64,000 nt of DNA, taken from the NCBI RefSeq assembly GCF_027409185.1, contig NC_084465.1:32281864-32345863 (forward strand), in the 5' to 3' direction. Position numbers and translations under genes: made by a program. The DNA comes from Cynocephalus volans (taxonomy: Eukaryota; Chordata; Mammalia; Dermoptera; Cynocephalidae). A model generated the notes under the pieces. The model was not told the DNA's origin and ran no database searches. It saw only the letters and a list, made by a program, of their open reading frames with translations. This document shows positions 24,401 to 35,410 of the stretch, piece by piece (position 1 is the stretch's first letter; each line of letters begins with the position of its first letter).

Positions 24401-27400
24401 ACTCTAAAGCGGAAGTTGACATTTCTTTTGTTTTCATGTTTTTCTTAAGGAAAAGAAGCTTATTCATTTTTTTCGCATCACAGAGTCCCTTTTTCTTTCA
24501 TGAGGTGAATCTCTTCAACTCTGCCCTGATTCTTTATCTGTTTTCCTTCTCTGTAACCTGTTTCCCTTTACTCATTTATGCTCTATGCTTTCTCTAGCCT
24601 CTCCCATTTTATCATCTTTCATATAGTCTCAAAATGTATTTAGATTGTTCCTACCTGAAAAGAAAAACTGCTATCTCTATATTTTCATTTACTTATTGTC
24701 CTATTTTTCTCTTTTCTCTCATAGCTAATGTCAAACAAAGAATAGTTCATTGTTGTTACTTCTTCATTGATGAGTTTTAAAATCCTTTTCTCTGCTGTTT
24801 CAACATTTGTCTGTTTGGAGTTCCATCATACCTCATAATATGCCCCACACTGCCAATAACAGAGTGCTTTTATTCAGTCTGTAAATATTTTTATTTTATT
24901 TTATTGAAAGATAATTTATTGTACATATTTGTGGGATACAAACTTGACTATCAATAGTTGTGTACAATGTGTGATGGTCAAGTCAGGATAGTTAGCTTAT
25001 TCATCATTACAGTGTATAATCATTCTTTGTGTTTGTTAACCATTTTCTTATTTCTCATTAACCCCCCTCAATCTGTAAATCTTAACGTGGTACTTTCTTG
25101 CATAACATCTTAGTGTGGTTTCCTGTTCAGTATTTCTCAAAGGTTAAGTTTAAGGATTTATTCTGAGCTGGTTGTATGAAACTCACCTAGCTACCTGTAT
25201 CTGCGTGATTTTTGATGTATAGTCACGTTTGAGAATCACTGACTTAATTGAATAAAGTCCTTAGCATGTTATGGAAGGCCCTCCAAGGTCTGATTCTTGG
25301 TTGTCTTCTCAATCCTATCCTGTTGTTTCCTATTTTCTACCCTGTACTTCAGCAGTACCAAACTACTGGCAGTTCTGTGGATTCCATTCAATTTTATTTT
25401 TGTGTTCATTTGCATTTCCTCTTTTCTCTTCCTGTAATGCCCTTACCCTATCTGTCTGGTAGTTCTTACTCAGACCTCAAGAGTCATTACTTCCTCTGTA
25501 AAGCCTTTTCTTACCTTTCTAAGTACAGTTTGACAACTTCCTCACTTCTCTCCTGTTGTACCTGTCACACTGTATTTTACTTATGACTCCTCTACTAGTC
25601 GTAAGCTACTTGTGAATGATATTGGATTCATCTTTGTATCCTGAAAATCTAGCATAGTACCTGGCACATAAGATCCCTTGGAAAAGTTTGTTTATCCAAA
25701 AGGCTAAATATAATTAGTTTTTAACAACCCCAGGCACTTCATAACAATTGTATGGCTGATTCCTATTTTTGGTAAAACTATCAGTTTTTTAACCCTGCGT
25801 AGAGCCACAAAGAAAATCTTCAGTGAATATTGTTGTGATTATAAAGTATCTATATACTGTGCCAGAAGTGGAAATAAAATTATTATTTTTCAGATTACCA
25901 CTAGAGACAGTAGTAACATATTGGTGAAGAGCATTGGTTTGTATCCTGTTCAAGAGTTTCATCTTAGCTCTAATACTTACTCTCTGAGTGACTTGGCATA
26001 TTGATCATGTTCCCTGTTTCAATTTCTTTAATAAGTGTATTTTGAACACTTATTGTTAGGACTGAGAGAGGTCTATGTAAAAAGCTAAACATAGTCCCAA
26101 GCATATAGTGAGCATTCAGTACATTATTAAGCTTAATGCCATCATGTCATTGGTAAATAAAAATTATATTATTGATTAACTATCAGTGAGACAAATTTTA
26201 AGTTGTTTTCCTAACACAGGCTTTTCCTGAGTTGGAGATATCATGGAACATGTCTTGCCTTCTTTACTTTCACAGGTCTCTTATAACAGTGCATAGCTTC
26301 CTTGTTTTGTTTTTGATTTTGGTTTTTGACCTCATAGCTGAATTAAATCTCTGCTAAATAATCTTTCTCAAACATGCTCATCTTTTTTTTCCCTTCTTTC
26401 CACCTTTTCAATTATTATTTATTTATTTAACCAAGAAACATTGAATGACTATGCCATGTATGATTCTAGGCATAGAAGCTTGTGCCTAGCTATGTGGCAG
26501 TGACCAAAACAGATAAAATGCCCTGTTGGAGATTACACGTTAGTGATGGGAGGTAAAAAATATATATAAGAAAAGAAGTAAGTAAATCAGTGTATTAGTC
26601 CATTTCTGTTGCTTATAACAAAATACCTGGAACTGGGTGATTTGTAAGAAAATGAAATTTATTGCTTGCAGTTTCAAGAGGTTGGGAAATCCAAAGAAGA
26701 CATCTGGTTACAGCAATGCGGGGTCTCACATGTCAAAAAATGGTGGAGCAGAGAGACAGACTTTCATATGCTGTCCTTTTAAAGCCCTCAGAACCACACC
26801 CATGACCACCATTATTAGTCCATTCACTGTGGCATGGTCCTTACAATCTAATCACCTCTTTAAGGCCCCACCTTTCAATTACTATAATAGAATTTCCCAC
26901 CCTCCCAATAGTCACAGTGGGGGCCAAGTTACCAATACCTGGAACTTTGGGTGACACAATTTAAACTTCAGTGAGTTTGGGGGGACATTCAGTCCCCAGC
27001 ATTGAGTACATATAATGTTAGAAGATAGTAAGTGCACTGAAGGAAAGTAAGTAATGTTGGTGTGTGCCACTGTGGGGACAGGGGATGTTACAATATGTAT
27101 TATATTAATTTCCTATGGCTGATGTAACAGATTAGCACAAACTTGGTGGCTTAAAACAGTAAAAATTTATTCTCTTATATTTCTGGAGGCCAAAAGTCTG
27201 AAATTGGTGTCAGGGACCCAAATCAAGATGATGTCAGGTCTGGGCTCCCTCTGGAGGCTCTAGGGTAGAGTTCATTTCTTGGCTCTTTTAGCTTCTTGTG
27301 GCTTTTGGCATTCCTTGGCTCATGGCTGCATCACTGCTTTCTGCCTCTATAGTCATATTACCTTTTCTTTTTCTGTATCTAATTTCCCTCTGCTTCTCTC

Positions 27401-30400
27401 TTATAAGGACACTTATAATTGCATTTAGGGCCCATGTGGATAATGCAGGAAAATGTCCCTATATCAAGATCTGTAACTTAAACACATCTGCAAAGTCTTT
27501 GCCATATAAGGTAACATTCATAGGTTCCAGGGATTAACAAATATATACCTTGTGCATCATTATTCAGCCTATCACAATATGAATTAGTGTAGTCCTTACT
27601 AAGAAGGTGATACTTAAAAATTTGCGAGTGAAGGAATAAGCCATGGAGAAGATATTCTGGGTTCTCTAGCAGGTGCCCTGAGGCCAGGAACATGCCATTT
27701 CCTGTAAAAATAACCAGAAAACAACAACTTTGGTTTTTTCTACCTCTTTTCATTTCATTTATGGGCCAAAAAATACCCTGATAATGTCAAAGCCTTATTA
27801 TATATGCATGTATATGAATAGGGTGTGGTTTTTGGCTCTCAAAAAACTTCTAGAAAATAAACGTTATTGAATGGTCTAGGTACTATATTTATTAGCATTT
27901 AAAAAAATGTTTTATTAAAGACTAATGTACATAGAAAATGTGCAGAAATCATAAGTATAGAGCTTGATGAATTTTCACAAAGTGATTCGAGGACATTTGC
28001 AGAACCCAAAACCCTCCCTTGTTCCCTTCCAAATTATCACCCTCCTAAGGTAACTATCACTCTGACTTCTAACGTCACAGATTTATTTTGCCTGTCTTTG
28101 AACTTTATATGAATGGAACTTCTAACGTCACGGATTTATTTTGCCTATTTTTGAATTTCATGTAAATGGAAACAGTATGTACTCTTCTGTGTCTGGTTTC
28201 TTTTGCTTAATATCATGTTTAAAAGAGTCACCTATGTTGCATATAGTTTGTTCATTCTCATTGCTGTGTACTGTTCTGTCATATCTAAATACCATAATTT
28301 TTTAATCCATTCTATTTTAGATGGTCATTGGGTTTTTTCCTAGTTTGGGGTTATAATTTGTGCTGATGTGAACATTCTTGAACATGTCATTTGTTTAATG
28401 TCTGAGTTCATTTCTGTTTGGTATATACCTAGGGGTGGAATTTCTGAGTAATTGGGTAGCATTTATTTTTAATGCTAATGCTCTCAGAGGAAATATGGGA
28501 AATACTAAGAAAAACAAAGTGATATTTTAAAATCTGTATTTTAGAAATACTGAATTAGGCATCATATTTCTTACCCTTGATAATCACGTCAATAAACATT
28601 TAACACTTTTAATATTAAGACAGAAAAACAATAAAATAGCAGAGAGATGAAATGGGTTTCCACCAAATATTTGGTAAAAACTTAGTAAGGGTATGATGAA
28701 AGAATAATTATGCTTGTTATAAGTTTTTTTTAATGTATGGATTTTTAAAACAGGATATTAAAACATTCAGATATCATACTCCTTTGTTTAAATGTCTTTT
28801 TCTTTCTGAAATTATAGGAGCCAGATGTTAAAAAATTAGAAGACCAACTTCAATATGGCCAAATAGAAGAGGTAATTCTTCAGGTAAGGAAAAAGTTGAA
28901 TGTTTAGATGTTTAGTTTTAAATGTTCATTTTGTATAGAGGCACAAAACTAACATTCCAGAAAGAAAGGAAAATAAAATTTCTTTATTTATATCAACTCA
29001 TCAAATATAAGACTAATTACATTTAGAAAATGCGGTACTTCTAATTTTTAGAAAGGTACTTTGAAAAGTTCATAGAAAGTTTCATGTTGTCTTTTAATGC
29101 TATTTTCACACGAACTTGAAGTACCCTCGTATGTCAGTTAAATATTATCACTGATTATAGCTTGAATTTGTTAGGCTTCTATTGGAAGTTTGGCATTTGA
29201 TACCCTCTTTGAATTTAATCAGCATGTTCTTGTTAGCCCTACCTGTTTAAATTAGTAACACTATATTACTGTTATATTAGTAGTTTTATCTTTTTAGACA
29301 CAGTTGCTTATTTTAAGGACGTGGCATATTTTTAATATGGAAAAATATAGGTATTTTGAATCATAAGATTAAACTGTACTTTTTATTTTTAGCTGTTGGA
29401 GCTTTTTGACCAAATTAATTGCACGGTGTATTTGAGAGCTTGATTTTACTTTGTTTCCCAACTATTTACCCTAACAAATAATGATATTGAATAGTAAAAT
29501 ATAAGCATGATTATAAAGAAACACTGGGATTGAGAAAATTATCACTAACATTGTTAATTACATTCAGAATATTTAAATCTTAAATTACTCTGTTTGGAAA
29601 TATTTTTTTCCTTTCCCTCTCTGTGTAGTCATTATTTATTCAAGAAGAAGAAAACTTGCAGTTTAAATTTGTTCAACCTGAATTTTAATTTTTTCCCTTA
29701 GGTTATAGATATGTTACAGAAATAAGCTACAAAAGTATTAGGCTAGATAAATACTGTTTGAGGATTTGATAGTTGGTTTTCTAAATCATCTATAGTATTT
29801 TTAGCTATCTTGAATAAATTTTTTTCATCAGAATAATTTCTTACTCCCTGCCTATTTTACATAATTTAAGAGCTGAATATGTGGCAAAATGACCCCTTTT
29901 TTCAGTGAAACATGGCCAACAGCCTGGGAAATAATATTTGAATCAAATGCTTAACTTTTTGTAGAAATTTTTTTTATAAGAATATTTTATGTCATTACAG
30001 AACATTTTTAAAAATAGAGAAAAGCCTTTTGCTTTTATGAATAATGCTTTGATTGATATGTTTGTACAAACAGCTTTTCCATTTTTCTATTATTTCATTA
30101 GAATCAGTACCTTGAATAAAATTACTAGTCAAACATCTCTTACATAATGTGAATTAAATTCTTGGTCCTAATTACCAAATTATTTTCTAAAAGCATTTAA
30201 TTTCTAGTGCCACAGCAGTGCTTCAGAATATCAGTTTTAACACATCTATGCTGGTAAGAATACTATTTTAATATAATCAGGGAAAATTATGCCTAATATT
30301 TTTCTTTTTTTAATTTTTTCATTTTTTCCTCCAATTATTAATAAAGTTAAACTTTAAAAATATGTTCTTGTATTTTGTATTTTATAAATTTTATTGTTAA

Positions 30401-33198
30401 TATTTTTGCTTTATCATTTGCTCTTTATTTTTAAAACATATTTCTCTGAGTGTTTTTTATAATAAAAGATTATTAACCCTAAACTTTTGACATATTGTCT
30501 GCACATACTTTGTGTAGAGGTTTTAAAAATTTTTACTTAGTCAAATTTTGTTGTACACAATCTTCCCCCCCTTTCTAATATTATAGTTTTAGAATGTCTT
30601 CCTCTTATATGAGTCTGGTAAATATTCAGTTCTCTTTCATTTTATTTTCGTATTTTTTGTATCTTTTTAAAATGTAATCATTTCTTCCTTTCTTGCCTTT
30701 TATCAATGCACAAATAAAAGGAAATATTGGGTAGTATGGAGATTAGGGAGGTATATCACTAACAGACACAATATACCAGTTCAAAAGAATTGTTAGATGG
30801 CTCTGGAAAAAAAAAAAAAGAAATATGGTTACAGACAGCTTTATATGAATGTAGACTGTTTCCATTATTTGAAGATCTGTTTTCCTGGCCCTTTTTTTTT
30901 TTTTTTTGTGGTTGGTTATTGTGGAGATTGGCCTTTATGTTCATTTGTCAGGTTGGCTGTGGTTCTAGAGAATAGGGTTATGGGAACTTACTGCATACCT
31001 CTTACTATTGTCTTCTTACTGTTTCTCTTTTCTGTGGGGGCTGATTTTATTTTGATTGCAACTTTAGTTTAGCTGATACATTAATTTATCATGCAGTACC
31101 CTCCTAAAGCATATTAAGTATTTTTAAGTTAGCTGTGCTGTTCTCCACATTTTCATGGGTAGTATTAAGGTTAAATTAATTTCAATATGTTTTATTCAAC
31201 CCAATATATCCAAAATATTATTATTTAGATATATGATCATCATAAAAAATATTGAGATCTTTTACTTTCTTTTTTATACTAAGTCTTTAAAATTTGGTAT
31301 ATATTTTACACTTGCAGTACATCTGAATTTGGACTAGCTATTATTTCAAGTGTTCAATAGTGAATGTGGGAGATGGCTACCATATTGGACAGCCCATTTC
31401 TAGAGGAATGGTATGAGAAGAAGGAGGAAAGGATAGCATGTCAGAAGCCAAAGAATAGGGAAGAAGTGGGCAAATGGGACCAGATGCAGCTGGGTTCAGG
31501 TCCCTGAAATAGGGCTGGTTCTCCATGATGATCAAGGTTAGGCACCCTTCCCACAACCTGCAATGTCTTAGGGAATGCATTAGTTCGTTTCTGATGCTTA
31601 TAAGAAAATGCTACGGAACTGGGTGATTTATAAAGAGAACGAAATTTATTGCTTACAGTTTCTGAGGCTAGGAAGTCCAGAGTCTAGGGAACACATCTGG
31701 GGAGAGCCTTGGTGGTGGTGACAGTATTGGCAGACTATGACATTGTGAAAATGGTGGAGCAGAGCAGAGCAGAGACAGAGAGATAGAGACAGCCTCTCTT
31801 TTCTTTTAAAGCCCTCAGAACCACATCCCTGACCACCATTTTTAATCCTTTCACTCCTGCATGGTCCTACAATCTAATCACCTCTTCAAGGCCCCACCTT
31901 TCAATTACCGTAATAGGATTTCCCACCTTCTTAACAATCACAGTGGGGACCAAGTTTCTAATACGTAAAACTTGGGGGACACAATTCAGTCTTTGATGAG
32001 TTTGGGGGGGACATAATTCAATCCACTGCAGGGAGATAGTGAATGCGTGAATGTTCAAGAGAGACCTAGGGCACAAGGCAGTCGGAAATATGGAGGGAAT
32101 ATTTTATCAGTATTTAAGTTATTTTCTTATTTCAGCATTGGCACTAACTCTACCCCTAGATTTCCATAAATCTACTCTTTAACTCATTGTTTGTATAGTT
32201 GTTGCTAAACATAGATTGGCTTTCTGGATCACTGGCATAAATGGGGCATTGCCTTTTAACCATACAATAGCCTCTGATATAATCTAAGCAGTTATTCTGT
32301 GTTTGAATTCCTTCTCTGACATCCTGACAAGTATTTAATAATGTTCATCTTCTTGGCTAGAGTTGTCATAGGTCTTTTTGTTATAGGAAAAATGTGAAAT
32401 AACAAGGTACCTAAAATATATTTAAGTATGTTATAAATTGTGTTTGAAAGGAAAAACTAAATGAAACATAATCTTATTAAGGAATTAATTTAATCAGTAA
32501 ATATTTATTATACACCTACTGTGTTTGTCTACATTCCACAGATCACTATTTTACAAACTCTAGGTCTCAAGTGATTATGGGTCATGAAATCAGTTAGGTG
32601 GAATGTGATTAGCATTCAAAAAACACAGTAGAAAATAGCTAGTAAAGATAATGATTTAAAATTTTTTTATTTTAGTTAATTGTGTGCATTGTGGATCCCA
32701 CAGTTAGATGTTTTTGTTTTTGTTTGTTTGTTTTACTGTGGACTGTGGTAAAATAAAGTTTGAAAGCCACTGACAGATGAAGAGACATACTTCTGATCCT
32801 CGAAAAACTTCTGAAATGTAATCAAGACTGAAAACTCACCAGTTACACTTTTGAACACTAGTTATAGCAGATTTCAATCAAACAGAAGAGACAAAAATAT
32901 ATTCTTTCTTACTCAGGATCCTGTGGCTATAAGGATTAGGGTGATTTGATTATGGTTTTGTCCAGTATTTGATGGTGGAATAGATCACGAGGTATTAATA
33001 TGAACCTATTAGCTCTAATAATTTCAGTTATTAGCTTCGATAAATATCTGTTGAACAGTAAAACCAAATAATCTTTAAAAAAATTTTTATTTACAGGCAG
33101 AAAATGAACTAAGTCTGGCGAGAAAAATGATTCAGTGGAAACCATGGGAGCCGTTAGTGGAAGAGCCTCCCGCCAACCAATGGAAATGGCCAATATAA
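18185..33198 (+). CDS. NDUFA5: NDUFA5, complex I accessory subunit (gene span, five exons)
   Basis: Joining 18185-18205, 18524-18568, 22943-23059, 28818-28883 and 33097-33198 gives 116 codons and a TAA stop, the length of the mammalian protein. The start reads [16 protein letters not shown] and the end [20 protein letters not shown], both hallmarks of NDUFA5. The middle has [17 protein letters not shown], the conserved helical part. It belongs to the family ETC_C1_NDUFA5. The protein sits in the matrix arm of complex I in the ubiquinone-binding module and needs no cofactor. All introns are GT-AG and phase 0 (318, 4374, 5758 and 4213 bases). No frameshift or stop is present, so it should be functional. 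It has no cleavable presequence that I can see. Confidence 0.97.
18524..18568 (+). CDS. NDUFA5: NDUFA5 coding exon 2
   Basis: Fifteen codons, [15 protein letters not shown], between acceptor tttttgaacag and donor gag|gtatgt. A hydrophobic GLVGLAV stretch follows the basic N-terminus. Confidence 0.95.
18790..20220 (+). repeat. Long L2-like LINE remnant in NDUFA5 intron 2
   Basis: This 1.4-kb stretch is pyrimidine-rich and CpG-poor. It carries L2 3'-half phrases in order: ttggccacagctattctttt, acctcacatttggtacttca near 19731, aaatctaccttcaaaatacg near 19762, gccactgtcatcactgctgt, and a tail near 20110-20200 (ctactagaatgtaggtttca, agcacagtatgtgctcaaca). Several open frames of 60-130 codons occur by chance of composition. 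Confidence 0.55.
20430..20780 (-). repeat. MIR SINE, split by a younger SINE fragment
   Basis: Reverse-complement MIR order is clear: acatttattgaaacaatgtg, caggtactgttctatgttat, ttatccccattttatagatg, then ccaggcagtcaggttccagt. After an insertion at about 20640-20730 it resumes with tactcttaaccattgtt. Confidence 0.7.
20640..20730 (+). mobile_element. 5'-truncated tRNA-Ile-like SINE inside the MIR
   Basis: Only the 3' part of the monomer unit is present: accaaggtcaagggtttgga, then tccccatacccaccagcc and a tail with (aaat)n. Similar sequence on both sides (ccagttgttagcacactctt before, ccagttagcatactcttata after) could be a diverged target duplication. Confidence 0.55.
20781..22039. other. NDUFA5 intron 2, unassigned AT-rich part
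   Basis: No exon or RNA gene. The segment 21300-21550 is A/T-rich with no named repeat. An A20 run lies at 22009-22028. Confidence 0.4.
22040..22420. repeat. Two abutting ancient DNA-transposon remnants
   Basis: 22040-22262 contains aggctataccatctaggctt and ttaagtgatgcatgactata, and 22270-22420 starts acagttgacccttgaacaat. I recognise both as ends of old mammalian cut-and-paste elements, probably Tigger-like, but cannot name the subfamilies. Confidence 0.45.
22943..23059 (+). CDS. NDUFA5: NDUFA5 coding exon 3
   Basis: Thirty-nine codons between acceptor ttgtcttttcag and donor gcg|gtaagt. It opens [20 protein letters not shown] and closes NERLDIVEA. This is the largest exon and holds the first helices of the family fold. 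The region is free of repeats. Confidence 0.95.
23558..24102 (+). mobile_element. MLT1A-type LTR in intron 3, interrupted by a SINE
   Basis: It runs from tgttatgctgagactaaatg to cagactaatgca. The family order is clear: gaagccctaacccttattgt, gtaattaaggttaaatgagg, agaagagataccagagacta, tgatcttggacttccagtat and agccactcagtctatggtat. A SINE sits in its middle at 23793-23934. Flanking 5-mers (agcat, agtgt) do not match. Confidence 0.85.
23793..23934 (+). mobile_element. GC-rich composite tRNA-like SINE with 17-bp target duplication
   Basis: It starts gactgagcccgtggcgcact and has cggtagagtgctgcgctggg, a B-box-like ggttcagatcc, gaatgaccggtgcactcact, gccggtcacgaaaaaacgac and poly(A). The sequence aaaaaggcagctgtctg flanks it exactly at 23776-23792 and 23935-23951. 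Same type as 16013, on the other strand. Confidence 0.87.
24103..24884. other. NDUFA5 intron 3, unassigned
   Basis: No feature recognised. The sequence is pyrimidine-rich, especially 24470-24720. Confidence 0.4.
24885..25075 (-). mobile_element. L1 3' UTR fragment
   Basis: After (tttta)n at 24888-24904 it reads ttattgtacatatttgtggg and tgtgatggtcaagtcaggat, the reverse complement of an old L1 3' end. Confidence 0.6.
25240..25690 (+). repeat. L2 LINE 3'-end remnant
   Basis: Phrases gaaggccctccaaggtctga, cttcctgtaatgcccttacc, ttggattcatctttgtatcc and agtacctggcacataagatc follow the L2 3' end to its tail. Confidence 0.7.
25900..26130 (+). repeat. MIR SINE remnant
   Basis: It begins with gaagagcattggtttgtatc and continues cttagctctaatacttactc, gagtgacttggcatattgat, ttcaatttctttaataag and agtcccaagcatatagtgag, which is MIR order in the sense direction. 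Confidence 0.6.
26591..27001 (-). mobile_element. MaLR-type LTR in NDUFA5 intron 3
   Basis: It starts tgtattagtccatttctgtt and ends agtccccagca, with taatcacctctttaaggccc and tttcaattactataatagaa inside. It is the reverse of the LTR type at 14215. No matching 5-mer was found at its edges. Confidence 0.8.
27096..27574 (-). mobile_element. MLT1-type LTR with exact 5-bp target duplication
   Basis: It reads tgtattatattaatttccta, gtggcttaaaacagtaaaaa, ttctggaggccaaaagtctg and taaggacacttataattgca, then a tail near ggttccagggattaacaaat. This is reverse-complement MLT1. The 5-mer caata flanks it at 27091-27095 and 27575-27579. Confidence 0.85.
27895..28480 (-). mobile_element. L1 3' end, with an internal 53-bp tandem duplication
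   Basis: Reverse-complement L1 3' text: atgaattttcacaaagtgat, tggtttcttttgcttaatat and ggtatatacctaggggtgga. Two adjacent copies of a 53-base unit lie at 28065-28117 and 28118-28170, each beginning acttctaacgtcac and ending aatgga. Confidence 0.7.
28818..28883 (+). CDS. NDUFA5: NDUFA5 coding exon 4
   Basis: Twenty-two codons, starting [20 protein letters not shown], between acceptor ctgaaattatag and donor cag|gtaagg. An acidic, helical segment. Confidence 0.95.
29051..29128. mobile_element. Palindromic mariner-like MITE, copy D
   Basis: Arms gaaaggtactttgaaaagtt and cgaacttgaagtaccctc, with ttta to the left and cgtatg to the right, so a TA lies at each border as for mariner insertions. It is in NDUFA5 intron 4. 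Confidence 0.75.
29129..31575. other. NDUFA5 intron 4, unassigned AT-rich part
   Basis: No exon, RNA gene or confidently named repeat. Two short frames at 30790-31072 are open only because of A- and T-runs. Confidence 0.4.
31576..32030 (-). mobile_element. MaLR-type LTR in NDUFA5 intron 4
   Basis: It starts tgcattagttcgtttctgat and ends caatccactgca. The flanks gggaa (31571-31575) and gggag (32031-32035) are a target duplication with one change. It is the best-preserved relative of the LTRs at 26591 and 53764. A gcagagca tandem repeat occurs near 31758-31775. Confidence 0.85.
32036..33096. other. NDUFA5 intron 4, 3' part, unassigned
   Basis: No feature apart from the acceptor of exon 5. 32490-32570 faintly recalls an L2/MIR-type tail (aaatatttattatacacctac). 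Confidence 0.4.
33097..33198 (+). CDS. NDUFA5: NDUFA5 coding exon 5 and stop
   Basis: Thirty-three codons and TAA after acceptor tttatttacag. It begins [20 protein letters not shown] and ends with the tryptophan-rich NQWKWPI tail typical of the family. Confidence 0.95.
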   Translation, partial: AENELSLARKMIQWKPWEPLVEEPPANQWKWPI

Positions 33199-35109
33199 TC
33201 ATTAAATGACTTTGGTGGGTTGATGGGAAGCTAATATGATTAAGTGTTCTGTTATATTAAAAATATTTCCATATTATTGACATCAAGAAAACTGATAAAA
33301 ACATATTTAGGAAACTTGTTAAAATTAGTGATTATGGTTATAGGGTCGTGAATCAGTTTTTAGTTTGTATTCACTCAAATTATTTCAAAGATTATATTTC
33401 TTTGAACAGAGAAGTTGTGGGAAGATTTGTAAGTTAATTAGAAAAATTTCTACAGATCTTTATTGCAGATGCCATAATTGAAAGGTAAAGTATCTTTAGT
33501 AGTATCTTCAATATGTCATTTAATTTTTTTTATCCTGAAAAGAAAGAGAAAAGGCACTTGATTATTATTGTCTAAATAGATTTATAGGTCACTGTTTGAA
33601 GTGAGGTAATAAGAGAATATTTTCAAATGTGATAAATGTCAAAAGTACCTGGTGATAAAATTTAAAATTGTGATTAACCTCTTTAGCTGTGATCCTATGA
33701 ATATAAAGTAAAATTTAAATATATATTTACATACTGATTACCAAATTCATTATGTCATTTTGTTTTAGCCTATATTTGAATTATTTATTCCATTTACTTT
33801 GTTTTCATATTGTCTTCATTTTATCATATTTTGTTATTACTCTATTATCTTTGAAGGCCATCAAATTAGAATTCATTGTGCAGAAGAAACTGATTTGTTA
33901 TTTGGAAAAAAGATTTCTTACTGTACAAAGGTAATTGGAAAGTTTTTCCTTTTGTCTCATTTAAGAAAGTTAGCTTTCTGGCACTTAGACTTTAATTTTC
34001 TTGATCAACCCAACTGTATCATGATAGAGTTAGAATTTCTGTAAAAGAGGAAATATTAAGAGTTCCTGAAGTTTACCTGGTATATGGATAGGCTTATATT
34101 CAAAACTTCTAAGTCATATAGCTATAACTTCAAAGTGGGATCGCTAAGTAATTTTCACTGAATTTCTAATATGAGTACAGCTGGACATCAAACAAAAGAC
34201 AAATGCTGTTCAAGGAAAGAAGAAACTGGCAAGCTTAAGGTTAAACAAAAGTAAAATTACTTTTCATTTGTCCTCACTTTTTCTTCCTGGCCCACCATCA
34301 TTTCTAAATGCCTGGTTAAATTTAATTGGTATCTCTTTCCTTCATAGATAATACTTTTGTTTTTCTGTGTATTTGTGTGTGTGTGTGTGTGTGTGTGTTT
34401 GTATGCGTGCATGTGTGTGTATATTTTGCTATCTCTTGTGGCAAAACAGAACCTTTCAGAATGAGAAAAAAATTGTATTTTTTCTTTTTTCTGGTGTATC
34501 TCTTCCTGATAGAGCTGTAAGATGAATGCTAAATAAGTATTAAATAAGATGGATTGAGTTACTTCCTAGAGGTTAGATTGCGAGAAAGCTCTTTCTGGTG
34601 GAAAAGTAGGAAAAGCATTAGAGGGAGAGTCAGAAGCCCAGGGGTTCTCATTCCCATGGTTCTAGTGCGATCATGAACTCAGTGACTAAATTGAGGCAAG
34701 CTGTCGACCTCTCAGAATGGCCTATTTCCTTCTCTGTAAAAGAAATAGAACTTATGCATTATAACAACTTTTTCAGTTCTAAAAATTTCCTGTAATATAT
34801 AATACATTATATTTATTGAGATCAAAATATATGATCCTAAAGTATGTTTGCATGAATGCTTTCAAGTTAATTTTCTAACCAACCAATTTTTCAGGTTCTT
34901 TGGTCACATAAAAACAGAAAGGTGGCTTGTTATGCCTTTGTCATACTGTCAGTCCCACTTTTGCTATGATTCTCGGGCATCTTTTATGTTTCACCAGCAG
35001 TGCTACCGTAGTTTTATTGATAAAAGCGTACCTTACTGGTGTTTGCATTAGAAATGCTAATGGTACAATAGTGATACTCATTGTAAAAATAGTATGATGG
35101 TAATAATAG

Positions 35110-35410
35110 TTTTTGTTGACACTTTAATATGAATGCCATGCACTGTCATAAGTACTTGACTGATTTCACTCATTAAATATGCACTGCAACAGCAAGAGTG
35201 AGATACTGCAAATTATCTTCATTTTCCAGATAAGGAAACCAGAATCCAATGTGAGTACTACTCCCCTGCAATTATGCAACATGGGGCCCTGGAGGAACTG
35301 AGGCAAAGAGATGGTTTAGTAACAAATCCAAGGTCACATAGCTAGCAAGATGTAGAGCTAAATTTTAAACCTAGACAGTCTAGCTCTAGAACTCATGCTC
35401 TTACTATTAT
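35110..35410 (-). repeat. MIR SINE
   Basis: Reverse-complement MIR order: tgccatgcactgtcataagt, attttccagataaggaaacc, aatccaaggtcacatagcta and cagtctagctctagaactca. Confidence 0.7.
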
